Shown: piece after piece, positions 1 to 7,595 of the stretch
How positions within the stretch are numbered: position 1 is the first letter of the stretch
Layout: every line of letters starts with the position of its first letter
Translations under genes and position numbers: made by a program
Assembly (NCBI RefSeq): GCF_016428975.1
Contig: NZ_JAELTT010000014.1
Coordinates: 1-64,000, forward strand
Direction: 5' to 3'
Origin: Dyella sp. ASV21
Lineage (GTDB): Bacteria; Pseudomonadota; Gammaproteobacteria; Xanthomonadales; Rhodanobacteraceae
DNA length: 64,000 nucleotides
The notes under the pieces: generated by a model
What the model saw: the letters and a program-made list of their open reading frames with translations, nothing else
What the model was told of the DNA's origin: nothing
Database searches by the model: none

Positions 1-413
1 ACCAAGCCCATGTGCCCCTTGGCCGCGCCGGCGATGGCCAGCACGTTGTCCATGCCCATCAGAGCGTCGGCGACGATAATGGTGCGCATGGCGGTCCAGA
101 AGCTGGCGGCGGCGCTCACTCCATGGGTATGTTCGGCTTGCGGCTGCAGGAGCTTCCAGGCGATGGGTAGCAGCAGCAGGCCGCCGACCAGCATCAGTCC
201 GGGCAGGTGCAGCAGGTAGACCACCACGCCGGTCAACGCCAGGCGTACAAAGATGGCGCCAAGGGTGCCCCATAGCACGGCTTTTTTCTGGATATGGCCA
301 GGAAGATTACGCGCGGCGAGGGCGATCACGATGGCGTTGTCGCCAGCGAGCACCAGGTCAAGCAGCACGATGGCCAGCAGGCTGGAGAGGAAGTCGGTAC
401 CGGTCAGTTCCAT
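1..413 (-). CDS. TerC/Alx-family integral membrane protein, 3' part beyond the window
   Basis: Reading the minus strand from the ATG at 413 gives a very hydrophobic protein starting MELTGTDFLSSLLAIVLLDL, then LVLAGDNAIVIALAARNLPG and further on ADALMGMDNVLAIAGAAKGH. The two acidic intramembrane motifs (AGDNA and MDNVLA) are typical of the TerC family, whose members include the manganese exporter Alx of E. coli. About 137 residues are present, with at least three membrane segments; the C-terminal part lies beyond position 1. A yybP-ykoY-type riboswitch in the leader (467-590) supports a role in metal (Mn2+) homeostasis. The exact substrate is inferred from family and riboswitch. Confidence 0.85.
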   Translation of the reverse strand, partial: MELTGTDFLSSLLAIVLLDLVLAGDNAIVIALAARNLPGHIQKKAVLWGTLGAIFVRLALTGVVVYLLHLPGLMLVGGLLLLPIAWKLLQPQAEHTHGVSAAASFWTAMRTIIVADALMGMDNVLAIAGAAKGHMGL

Positions 414-466
414 GAAAGGGTCTCTGCGCGTCGGACAAATGCAGCAGCAACGGACACGCGCGGCCC

Positions 467-590
467 GTCGCTACTGCAAAAGTCTCGTTCGCGGCAGAGC
501 CGCCGCGGTGCCCGGAGCGTGTTGTGCGCTCGTGATGACGATCACCGCGTGAGCACCCAAAGCAGGTGCCCGGAACTACTCCCTTTTGGG
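467..590 (-). ncRNA. yybP-ykoY (manganese-type) riboswitch in the terC leader
   Basis: On the minus strand the leader begins CCCAAAAGGGAGTAG and ends GAGACTTTTGCAGTAG. CAAAAG at the 5' end pairs with CTTTTG at the 3' end to close the P1 helix. GGGAGTAG and the 3' GAGACTTTTGC block are hallmark segments of the class; between them lie G/C-rich hairpin arms and a CGTCATCACGA block like the Mn-binding internal loop. It sits directly upstream of a TerC-family gene, the classic partner. Assignment is by motif recognition; a covariance search was not possible. Confidence 0.82.
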
Positions 591-604
591 ATCAGTATCG
601 AAAC

Positions 605-634
605 ATTGTCGATGTGGACCGCCATACCCGTCAA
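605..634 (-). promoter_or_regulatory. Predicted sigma-70 promoter for the terC riboswitch transcript
   Basis: On the minus strand, TTGACG (634-629) and GACAAT (610-605) are separated by 18 bases. The -10 lies about 15 bases before the start of the riboswitch fold, which is the expected geometry. Confidence 0.6.
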
Positions 635-706
635 GCGGAGCCCTGGATGGCAGCGATCATGGTGCCGCTACAATGACCGCTTCGCCGTTGCGACTGGATG
701 GGCCTT

Positions 707-2158
707 ATGAGCGCGCCTGACATCCGTTCCGCCCAGCGTCCCGAACCCGACGCGCCGATGGTCGAGGTCGCCGACTACGTGATCGACTACCCGGTGGACT
801 CGGCCGCGGCCTATGACACCGCGCGCTACGTGCTGCTGGACTCCCTCGCCACCGCCATGATGGCGATGAAGTTCCCCGAATGCGTCAAGCACCTGGGGCC
901 GTTGGTGCCCGGCGCCACGTTGCCGGGTGGCGCGCGCGTGCCGGGCACCAGCCATGAGCTGGACCCGGGGCAGGCGGCGTTCGCCATCGGCACGCAGATC
1001 CGCTGGCTGGACTTCAATGACACCTGGCTGGCCGCGGAATGGGGCCACCCCTCGGACAATCTGGGGGCCATTCTGGCCGTAGCCGATTACCTCAGCCGCA
1101 AGGCCGAACGTGAAGGCGGGCAGCCGATGACCGTCCGCGACGTGCTCACCTATGCCATCAAGGCGCACGAAATCCAGGGGTGCTATGCCCTTGGGAACAG
1201 CTTCAATCGCGTCGGCCAGGATCATGTGATCCTGGTGCGCCTGGCCTCCACGGCCGTGGCCACGGCCATGCTGGGCGGCACCCGGGAGCAGATCATCGCT
1301 GCGGTGTCCCAGGGCTGGATCGACAACGGCGCGCTGCGCACCTACCGCCATGCCCCCAACACCGGCCCCCGCAAAAGCTGGGCCGCTGGCGATGCCTGCC
1401 GTCGCGCCGTCATCCACGCCATTGATGCGGTTTATCGTGGCGAGCTGGGCTACCCCTCGGCGCTCAGCGCGAAGACCTGGGGCTATTACGACGTGGCCTT
1501 CAAGGGCCATGCGTTCCGGTTCGAGCGTCCATTTGGCAGCTACGTCATGGATAACGTGCTGTTCAAAATCAGTTTTCCGGCGGAATTCCATGCCCAGACG
1601 GCGGTGGAGTGCGCCATGCAGCTGCACGATGCGGTGGCCGGCAAGCTCGAGCAGGTGGAGCGAGTGGTGATCGAGACCCAGGAAGCGGGGATGCGCATCA
1701 TCGATAAGACCGGGCCCCTGGCCAACTATGCCGACCGCGACCACTGTATCCAGTATATGGTGGCGGTGCCCCTGATCTTTGGCCGACTCACGGCCGAGGA
1801 CTACAGCGACGAGGTGGCGGCCGATCCCCGCATCGATACGCTGCGGGAGAAGACCGTCGTCAGCGAGAACCCCCAGTTCACTAGGGACTACTTTGACCCC
1901 GCCAGGCGCTATATCGGCAACTCGGTCCAGGTGTTCTTCAGGGACGGCACCCATACAAATAAGGTGTCCGTCGACTATCCCATTGGCCATCGCAAACGGC
2001 GCGCCGAGGGCATCCCGCTGTTACTTAAGAAGTTCGAGGGGGCCATGCGTGGACATCTGCCCGCTCACCGGGTCAGGGCCATCCTGGAGGCCACGGCGGA
2101 GCCAGTCAGGCTGGATACCATGCCCGTTCAGGAATTCCTGGGTCTCTTCACGCTGTAA
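707..2158 (+). CDS. prpD: 2-methylcitrate dehydratase (MmgE/PrpD family)
   Basis: This 483-residue protein follows E. coli PrpD closely along its whole length, for example WLDFNDTWLAAEWGHPSDN, KAHEIQGC, SFNRVG, TYRHAPNTGPRKSWAAGDA, YVMDNVLFKISFPAEFH and DRDHCIQYMVA. The family dehydrates 2-methylcitrate to cis-2-methylaconitate in propionate breakdown. An in-frame ATG at 698 is possible, but 707 gives the MSA-type N-terminus and the usual 483-residue length. No prpB, prpC, acnD or prpF lies beside it, so it appears to be an orphan in this stretch, with divergent terC upstream and an ompA gene downstream. Confidence 0.93.
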   Translation: MSAPDIRSAQRPEPDAPMVEVADYVIDYPVDSAAAYDTARYVLLDSLATAMMAMKFPECVKHLGPLVPGATLPGGARVPGTSHELDPGQAAFAIGTQIRWLDFNDTWLAAEWGHPSDNLGAILAVADYLSRKAEREGGQPMTVRDVLTYAIKAHEIQGCYALGNSFNRVGQDHVILVRLASTAVATAMLGGTREQIIAAVSQGWIDNGALRTYRHAPNTGPRKSWAAGDACRRAVIHAIDAVYRGELGYPSALSAKTWGYYDVAFKGHAFRFERPFGSYVMDNVLFKISFPAEFHAQTAVECAMQLHDAVAGKLEQVERVVIETQEAGMRIIDKTGPLANYADRDHCIQYMVAVPLIFGRLTAEDYSDEVAADPRIDTLREKTVVSENPQFTRDYFDPARRYIGNSVQVFFRDGTHTNKVSVDYPIGHRKRRAEGIPLLLKKFEGAMRGHLPAHRVRAILEATAEPVRLDTMPVQEFLGLFTL

Positions 2159-2199
2159 AGACGGCGTGACCCGAAAATGAACGAGCGTTTGGGGTCGAT

Positions 2200-2226
2200 T
2201 TGCAATTGTTTAACTTTTGCTAAACT
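2200..2226 (+). promoter_or_regulatory. Promoter of the first ompA gene (extended -10)
   Basis: An extended -10, TGCTAAACT (TAAACT at 2221-2226), lies behind a weak TTGCAA at 2200-2205 with only 15 bases between. The second ompA gene has the matching TGCTACACT at a similar distance from its start, which supports both. The predicted leader is about 135 nt. Confidence 0.5.
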
Positions 2227-2313
2227 ACTCCGCGCCCGTTTCGGGTAAATAGGCTCTACTAGGTTCGAAATCATGTCCGTGAGTTCTATAGGAACTGGAA
2301 TCCACGGCTGATG

Positions 2314-2367
2314 CTTTTCCCGTCTGGGGTGAACGGACGCGTACACCAATAAACGAGGAGACACCTG
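2314..2367 (+). repeat. Conserved ompA leader block, copy 1
   Basis: The last ~54 bases before the first ompA start, from TTTTCCCGTCTGGGG through the ribosome binding site ACGAGGAGACACCTG, recur with few changes at 3905-3959 before the second gene. CGTCT (2321-2325) can pair with GGACG (2335-2339), with one G-U pair, to make a small hairpin about 30 nt before the start codon. Sequence further upstream is not conserved between the copies. Confidence 0.75.
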
Positions 2368-3477
2368 ATGAAACGTAAGGGCTTGTACATTCTTATCGCC
2401 CTGGTCCTGGGCGGCGCCGGTGCCGTTCACGCACAGGACAACACTTCGAGCTCCACTCCGACCTCTACGCCGACCTACGACGGTCGTTGGTACATCGCCC
2501 CGACCGTGGGTGGCTACTACAACGACTCCGACCGCAACACCAATAGCCGCCAGTTCTACTACGGCCTGGGCGTGGGCAAGTTCTTTACCCCCAACCTGTC
2601 GTTGGACCTGTTCTTCGATCGCACCAAGCGCACCGTGGACAGCAACCTTGGTGGCGGCACGTGGTTCAACAACAACATTGGTGTTGCCGCGCGCTACTAC
2701 TTCCGCGACTGGACCGATTGGCGCCCGTACATCCTGGGTGCTGTGATGGGCAGCGACCATCACAATCCGGTCGACAGCTCGTGGGAGCCGGCCGCTGAGC
2801 TCGGCCTGGGCGTGTCCAAGACGGTCACTGACAGCACCGATGTTCGTGTTGAAGGTGGCTATCGCTACGACTGGGACGACAAGTCGCAGCCCAACAAGAA
2901 CGGGTACGGTGACTGGTTCCTGGGGTTGAGCATCGTGTCGCGCTTCGGCGAGCCGGCTGCTGCGCCGACTCCGCCGCCCCCGCCGCCGGCGGCTCCGGAC
3001 TGCTCCAAGCAGTTCCGCAACGGCGTGAACCTGTGCGACAACAAGTGCCCGGATCTGCCGGAAGGCACGATCGTCGGTCCGGATGGTTGCCCGCAGAAGG
3101 TCGTGATCGACCTGCGTGGCGTGAACTTCAAGTTCGATCGTCCGAAGAAGGGCGAGAAGGACATTGCCAAGTCGCTGGCCGAACCGACCAAGGACTCGCT
3201 GGCCGTGCTCGACCAGGCTGTGGATACCCTGCAGCGTTATCCGCAGGTGCATGTCACGGTGGCCGGTTACACCGACGGTGTCGGTACGGAGCAGTACAAC
3301 CAGGGCTTGTCCGAGCGTCGTGCGAAGATCGTGTACGACTACCTCACCTCGCATGGCATCGATGCAAGCCGTCTGTCGGGTCCGGTTGGACACGGCAAGA
3401 ACGATCCGATCGATACCAACGACACCGACGCCGGTCGCGCTCGCAACCGCCGCACGGAACTGCAGGTGCAGCAGTAA
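2368..3477 (+). CDS. OmpA-family outer membrane protein, first of a tandem pair
   Basis: The 369-residue precursor has a signal peptide with probable cleavage after VHA (MKRKGLYILIALVLGGAGAV). An N-terminal beta-barrel rich in aromatic and Gly residues follows (about 30-195, with YDGRWYIAPTVGGYY), then a short Pro/Ala linker (APTPPPPPPAAP) and a four-cysteine segment (DCSKQFRN, CDNKCPD, DGCPQ). The C-terminal OmpA domain, which binds peptidoglycan, carries VAGYTDGVG and GRARNRRTELQVQQ. The start has a strong RBS (GAGGAG). It likely tethers the outer membrane to peptidoglycan. The C-terminal half is almost identical in DNA to the copy at 3960-5048, suggesting recent duplication or gene conversion. 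Confidence 0.92.
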   Translation: MKRKGLYILIALVLGGAGAVHAQDNTSSSTPTSTPTYDGRWYIAPTVGGYYNDSDRNTNSRQFYYGLGVGKFFTPNLSLDLFFDRTKRTVDSNLGGGTWFNNNIGVAARYYFRDWTDWRPYILGAVMGSDHHNPVDSSWEPAAELGLGVSKTVTDSTDVRVEGGYRYDWDDKSQPNKNGYGDWFLGLSIVSRFGEPAAAPTPPPPPPAAPDCSKQFRNGVNLCDNKCPDLPEGTIVGPDGCPQKVVIDLRGVNFKFDRPKKGEKDIAKSLAEPTKDSLAVLDQAVDTLQRYPQVHVTVAGYTDGVGTEQYNQGLSERRAKIVYDYLTSHGIDASRLSGPVGHGKNDPIDTNDTDAGRARNRRTELQVQQ

Positions 3478-3500
3478 TTCCATCGCTCGCAGTGATGGTG

Positions 3501-3532
3501 AAAAGCCCGGCGCAAGCCGGGCTTTTCTTTTG
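3501..3532 (+). terminator. Rho-independent terminator of the first ompA
   Basis: AAAAGCCCGGC and GCCGGGCTTTTCTTTTG form a perfect G/C-rich stem followed by a T-rich run. The same sequence recurs at 5071-5102 after the second ompA gene. Confidence 0.92.
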
Positions 3533-3544
3533 CGGCTGCATGGC

Positions 3545-3790
3545 GCTCCATAAGGCGTACGTGGGGACGCTGCTCGCGCGCGAACACGCGCGCACGTATG
3601 CGTGCGGGTGCAATGCTTGTCTACGTGTGGGCGCTATGCACGCGCGCGTATGAATACAACAGCCCCACACGCATCCATGCGATGCGCGATGACGCGACAT
3701 GTTGTCGCAGTGCGAGTGCGCGAGTTTTTTGCAAAACAGTGCTTGCCTGAACCACGCCTCACCGGACACGTCTCGCACTACGTGCGATGC
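3545..3790 (+). other. Palindrome- and (CG/CA)-rich spacer between the two ompA genes
   Basis: No gene is visible here. The first half is dominated by alternating purine-pyrimidine runs such as CTCGCGCGCGAACACGCGCGCACG (3571-3594 region) and CACGCGCGCGTATG. Two perfect palindromes follow: GCGACATGTTGTCGC (3694-3708) and TCGCACTACGTGCGA (3773-3787). The second sits where the -35 of the second ompA promoter would be, so it could be an operator. Confidence 0.5.
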
Positions 3791-3800
3791 GCTTAACGGT

Positions 3801-3811
3801 TTTGCTACACT
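3801..3811 (+). promoter_or_regulatory. Promoter of the second ompA gene (extended -10)
   Basis: TTTTGCTACACT contains the extended -10 TGCTACACT (TACACT at 3806-3811), matching TTTTGCTAAACT before the first gene. No good -35 is seen; a palindrome (3773-3787) overlaps that position. The predicted leader is about 145 nt. Confidence 0.5.
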
Positions 3812-3904
3812 TCGCCGCGCTTGTGGTCTTGAGACTCTTTGGATTCGGGTCGCAAAGCGAGGGACAGGACAAGTCCCTGGATGATGAAGTCAGTTATGAC
3901 GTGC

Positions 3905-3959
3905 GTTTTCCGTCTGGGGTGGAACGGACGCAGATACCAATAAAATGAGGAGACATCTG
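3905..3959 (+). repeat. Conserved ompA leader block, copy 2
   Basis: This repeats the 2314-2367 block, with CGTCTGGGGTGGAACGGACG at 3911-3930, ACCAATAAA and the RBS TGAGGAGACATCTG. Conservation of this block, and not of the sequence before it, suggests a post-transcriptional signal or translation enhancer. Confidence 0.75.
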
Positions 3960-5048
3960 ATGAATCGTAAGGGCTTGTATTTCGTGATCGCCCTGGCCCT
4001 GGGCGGCATGGGTGCAGTGCACGCGCAGGACAGCGCGTCCTCGCCGAGCTATGACGGCCGTTGGTATATCGCCCCGACCGTGGGCGGCTATTACAACGAC
4101 ACCGACCGCAACACCAACAGCCGTCAGTTCTACTACGGCCTGGGCGTTGGTCGTTTCATTGCTCCGAACACCTCGATCGACCTGTTCATCGACCGCACCA
4201 AGCGTGACCTCGATAACAACGGTGGCACTTGGGCGAACAACAACTACGGTGTGACGGCTCGCTTCTACTACGGCGACTGGAACGCATGGCGTCCGTACGC
4301 CCTCGTGGGCGTGATGGGTAGCTACCACCGCAACCCGATGGACAAGGGCTGGTCGCCGGCGGCTGAGCTGGGCGGCGGCGTGTCCAAGACCGTCACCGAC
4401 AGCACCGACATCCGTGTCGAAGCTGGCTACCGCTACGACTGGGACGACAAGTCGAACGTTGCCAAGAACGGCTACGGCGACTGGTTCCTGGGCCTGAGCA
4501 TCGTGTCGCGCTTCGGTGAGCCGGCTGCTGCTCCGGCCGCAGTGGCTCCGGTCGCTCCGGTGGCTCCGGACTGCTCCAAGCAGTTCCGCAACGGTGTGAA
4601 CCTGTGCGACAACAAGTGCCCGGATCTGCCGGAAGGCACGATCGTCGGTCCGGACGGCTGCCCGCAGAAGGTTGTGATCGACCTGCGTGGCGTGAACTTC
4701 AAGTTCGACCGCCCGAAGGTTGGCGAGAAGGACATCAAGAAGGCGTTGGCTGAGCCGACCGCTGACTCGGTGGCCATCCTCGACCAGGCCGTGGACACCC
4801 TGCAGCGTTACCCGCAGGTCAAGGTCTCCGTTGCCGGTTACACCGACTCGGTGGGCAAGGACGCGTACAACCAGTCGCTGTCCGAGCGTCGCGCCAAGAT
4901 CGTGTACGACTACCTGACCGCTCACGGCATCGCCGCCAGCCGTCTGGAAGGCCCGATCGGCCACGGTAAGAACGATCCGATCGACAGCAACGACACGGAT
5001 TCGGGCCGCGCCCGTAACCGTCGCACCGAGCTGCAGGTCCAGCAGTAA
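3960..5048 (+). CDS. OmpA-family outer membrane protein, second of a tandem pair
   Basis: This 362-residue protein parallels the gene at 2368: signal peptide (MNRKGLYFVIALALGGMGAV, cleavage after VHA), beta-barrel, Ala/Pro/Val linker (shorter and less Pro-rich than in the first copy), the same four-cysteine segment and the OmpA peptidoglycan-binding domain (VAGYTDSVG, GRARNRRTELQVQQ). I chose the ATG at 3960 because it follows TGAGGAG and matches the paralogue; an in-frame ATG at 3945 lies upstream of that RBS. It has its own promoter and terminator, so the two genes can be regulated separately. Confidence 0.92.
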   Translation: MNRKGLYFVIALALGGMGAVHAQDSASSPSYDGRWYIAPTVGGYYNDTDRNTNSRQFYYGLGVGRFIAPNTSIDLFIDRTKRDLDNNGGTWANNNYGVTARFYYGDWNAWRPYALVGVMGSYHRNPMDKGWSPAAELGGGVSKTVTDSTDIRVEAGYRYDWDDKSNVAKNGYGDWFLGLSIVSRFGEPAAAPAAVAPVAPVAPDCSKQFRNGVNLCDNKCPDLPEGTIVGPDGCPQKVVIDLRGVNFKFDRPKVGEKDIKKALAEPTADSVAILDQAVDTLQRYPQVKVSVAGYTDSVGKDAYNQSLSERRAKIVYDYLTAHGIAASRLEGPIGHGKNDPIDSNDTDSGRARNRRTELQVQQ

Positions 5049-5070
5049 TCTCTGCTGCCTCGTAGTACTG

Positions 5071-5102
5071 AAAAGCCCGGCGCAAGCCGGGCTTTTCTTT
5101 TG
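5071..5102 (+). terminator. Rho-independent terminator of the second ompA
   Basis: The stem AAAAGCCCGGC/GCCGGGCTTTT with a CTTTTG tail is identical to the terminator at 3501-3532. Confidence 0.92.
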
Positions 5103-5187
5103 CGCGCCGCATTTGCAGCGGCGGATCGCCTACCATGGCGAGCGTTAGCGCCAACCCCGCTGTCCGATAACCTGTTGTCCAAGCACC

Positions 5188-5952
5188 GTGATGCGCCCAA
5201 TTCGTTCATCCCCTCGATCCCCTGTTCCTGGCGCCGCTCCGCGCTACGGGCTTGCTCGTGTCATCAGCAAGCTGGGTGTGTGTTCGCGCAGTCAGGCGGA
5301 AAAGGCCGTGCGAGAGGGGCGTGTGAGCGTGGACGGCAAGGTGGTGCTCGACCCGGAGCGTTCGGCAGACCCTCAACGTCAGCGCATTCTGTTGGATGGC
5401 GCACCGGTCGCGGCGAGCGCGCGTGTGTACATCGCACTCAACAAGCCACGCGGCATTGTGGTGAGCGCGGCGGACGAGCGGGGCCGAGATACGGTGTACG
5501 ACGTGCTCAAGGACGCGGGCTTGCCGTGGTTGGGGCCGGTGGGACGCCTGGATAAGGCCAGCGAGGGTTTGCTGCTGCTGAGCAATGACAGTGTCTGGGC
5601 CGCAAGGCTTACCGAACCCAAGCATCACGTGGACAAGACGTATCACGTGCAGATCGATGCCGTACCCGATACTGCGCTGCTCGAAGCCTTGGTGCACGGC
5701 GTGGTGGAGCAGGGCGAGCGACTCGCTGCGCGGCGCGCGACGCTGTTGCGCCGTGGTGAGAAGAACGCGTGGCTGGAAATCGTGCTGGATGAAGGCCGCA
5801 ATCGCCACATTCGCCGTTTGCTGGCGGCGCACGACATCCATGTGCTGCGATTGATTCGCGTGGCGATCGGGCCGCTGGCACTCGGCGAGCTGGCCAAGGG
5901 GCAGTGGCGGCATCTCAGCGAGGCCGAGGTGCGGGTGCTGGGGCAAGCGTAG
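5188..5952 (+). CDS. RsuA/RluB/E/F-family pseudouridine synthase
   Basis: The 254-residue protein has an N-terminal S4 RNA-binding domain (about 20-65, YGLARVISKLGVCSRSQAEK) followed by the catalytic domain. The family motif GPVGRLDKASEGLLLLSND contains the catalytic Asp; EGRNRHIRRLL and LRLIRVAIGPL are further family blocks. Members convert uridine to pseudouridine in 16S or 23S rRNA. The target (RsuA, RluB, RluE or RluF type) cannot be fixed from sequence alone. Translation may start at the GTG (5188) or the adjacent ATG (5191). Confidence 0.88.
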   Translation: MMRPIRSSPRSPVPGAAPRYGLARVISKLGVCSRSQAEKAVREGRVSVDGKVVLDPERSADPQRQRILLDGAPVAASARVYIALNKPRGIVVSAADERGRDTVYDVLKDAGLPWLGPVGRLDKASEGLLLLSNDSVWAARLTEPKHHVDKTYHVQIDAVPDTALLEALVHGVVEQGERLAARRATLLRRGEKNAWLEIVLDEGRNRHIRRLLAAHDIHVLRLIRVAIGPLALGELAKGQWRHLSEAEVRVLGQA

Positions 5953-6040
5953 CGAGTCATTCGGCGACTTTGCGCCTCCGTTGCGGCGATTCTCCCTGGT
6001 TGCCGTCTGCGCGGCGGGCGTTTCGACGGCCTGCCTGCGG

Positions 6041-6092
6041 CCGAGTCACTTTTCTTTTGCAGGCCCGGGGAAAGTAACCCACAGAAAATGGC
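6041..6092. repeat. Degenerate Xanthomonadales-type intergenic repeat
   Basis: The 5953-6215 gap holds no convincing gene. GAGTCACTTTTCTTTTGC followed by GGGGAAAGTAACCCACAGAAAA forms an imperfect inverted repeat (CACTTTTC against GAAAGTAA). It resembles a short element I know to recur between genes in Xanthomonas and relatives. A genome-wide copy count would be needed to prove it. Confidence 0.45.
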
Positions 6093-6215
6093 CTGAAGCG
6101 CCGGCCGCATTTCGCAGGGAAACGCTCGGGAGGGGCCGAGTCCGGATGGTAATCCTGCGCCAGCACACAGCAGCTGCGCTGCAACGCGCCGTGATGGTGA
6201 GAGCGTAACTGAGGG

Positions 6216-6242
6216 AAAGAGGGCCCTTGCCGGGGCCCTCTT
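6216..6242 (-). terminator. Terminator of kbl
   Basis: On the minus strand GAGGGCCC, a short loop and GGGCCCTC are followed by TTTCCCTC, just downstream of the kbl stop codon. Confidence 0.75.
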
Positions 6243-6255
6243 CATTGCGGTGTGT

Positions 6256-7449
<1,194 letters not shown>

Positions 7450-7542
7450 GGGGATATTCCAGCGGGTCAAAGGCTTATTTTGATCGCTTGGGGCGGCGCT
7501 GGGAAGGAATCAGGGAGGCCGGGGTCAGGGCGTGGTGCGCAT

Positions 7543-7573
7543 CGCGCTTGCGGGCGTGTACCCGGCAAGCGCG
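7543..7573 (-). repeat. Inverted repeat between the DUF748 gene and kbl
   Basis: CGCGCTTGC (7543-7551) and GCAAGCGCG (7565-7573) form a perfect 9-bp stem with a 13-base loop. There is no T-run, so it is a hairpin of unknown role (attenuation or mRNA stability) before kbl. Confidence 0.5.
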
Positions 7574-7595
7574 TTCCTGCGTTCCTGGCGACATC

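Noticed and set aside
668-1990. Long minus-strand frame across prpD
   Set aside because: It is a shadow of the prpD reading frame in GC-rich DNA; the translation has no domain and contains His-rich nonsense-like content.
2128-3483. Minus-strand frame opposite the first ompA
   Set aside because: It mirrors the real ompA gene, runs through its terminator and has no family resemblance.
3571-3660. Possible CRISPR or tandem repeat array in the CG-rich spacer
   Set aside because: The runs are alternating dinucleotides without equal repeat units and spacers.
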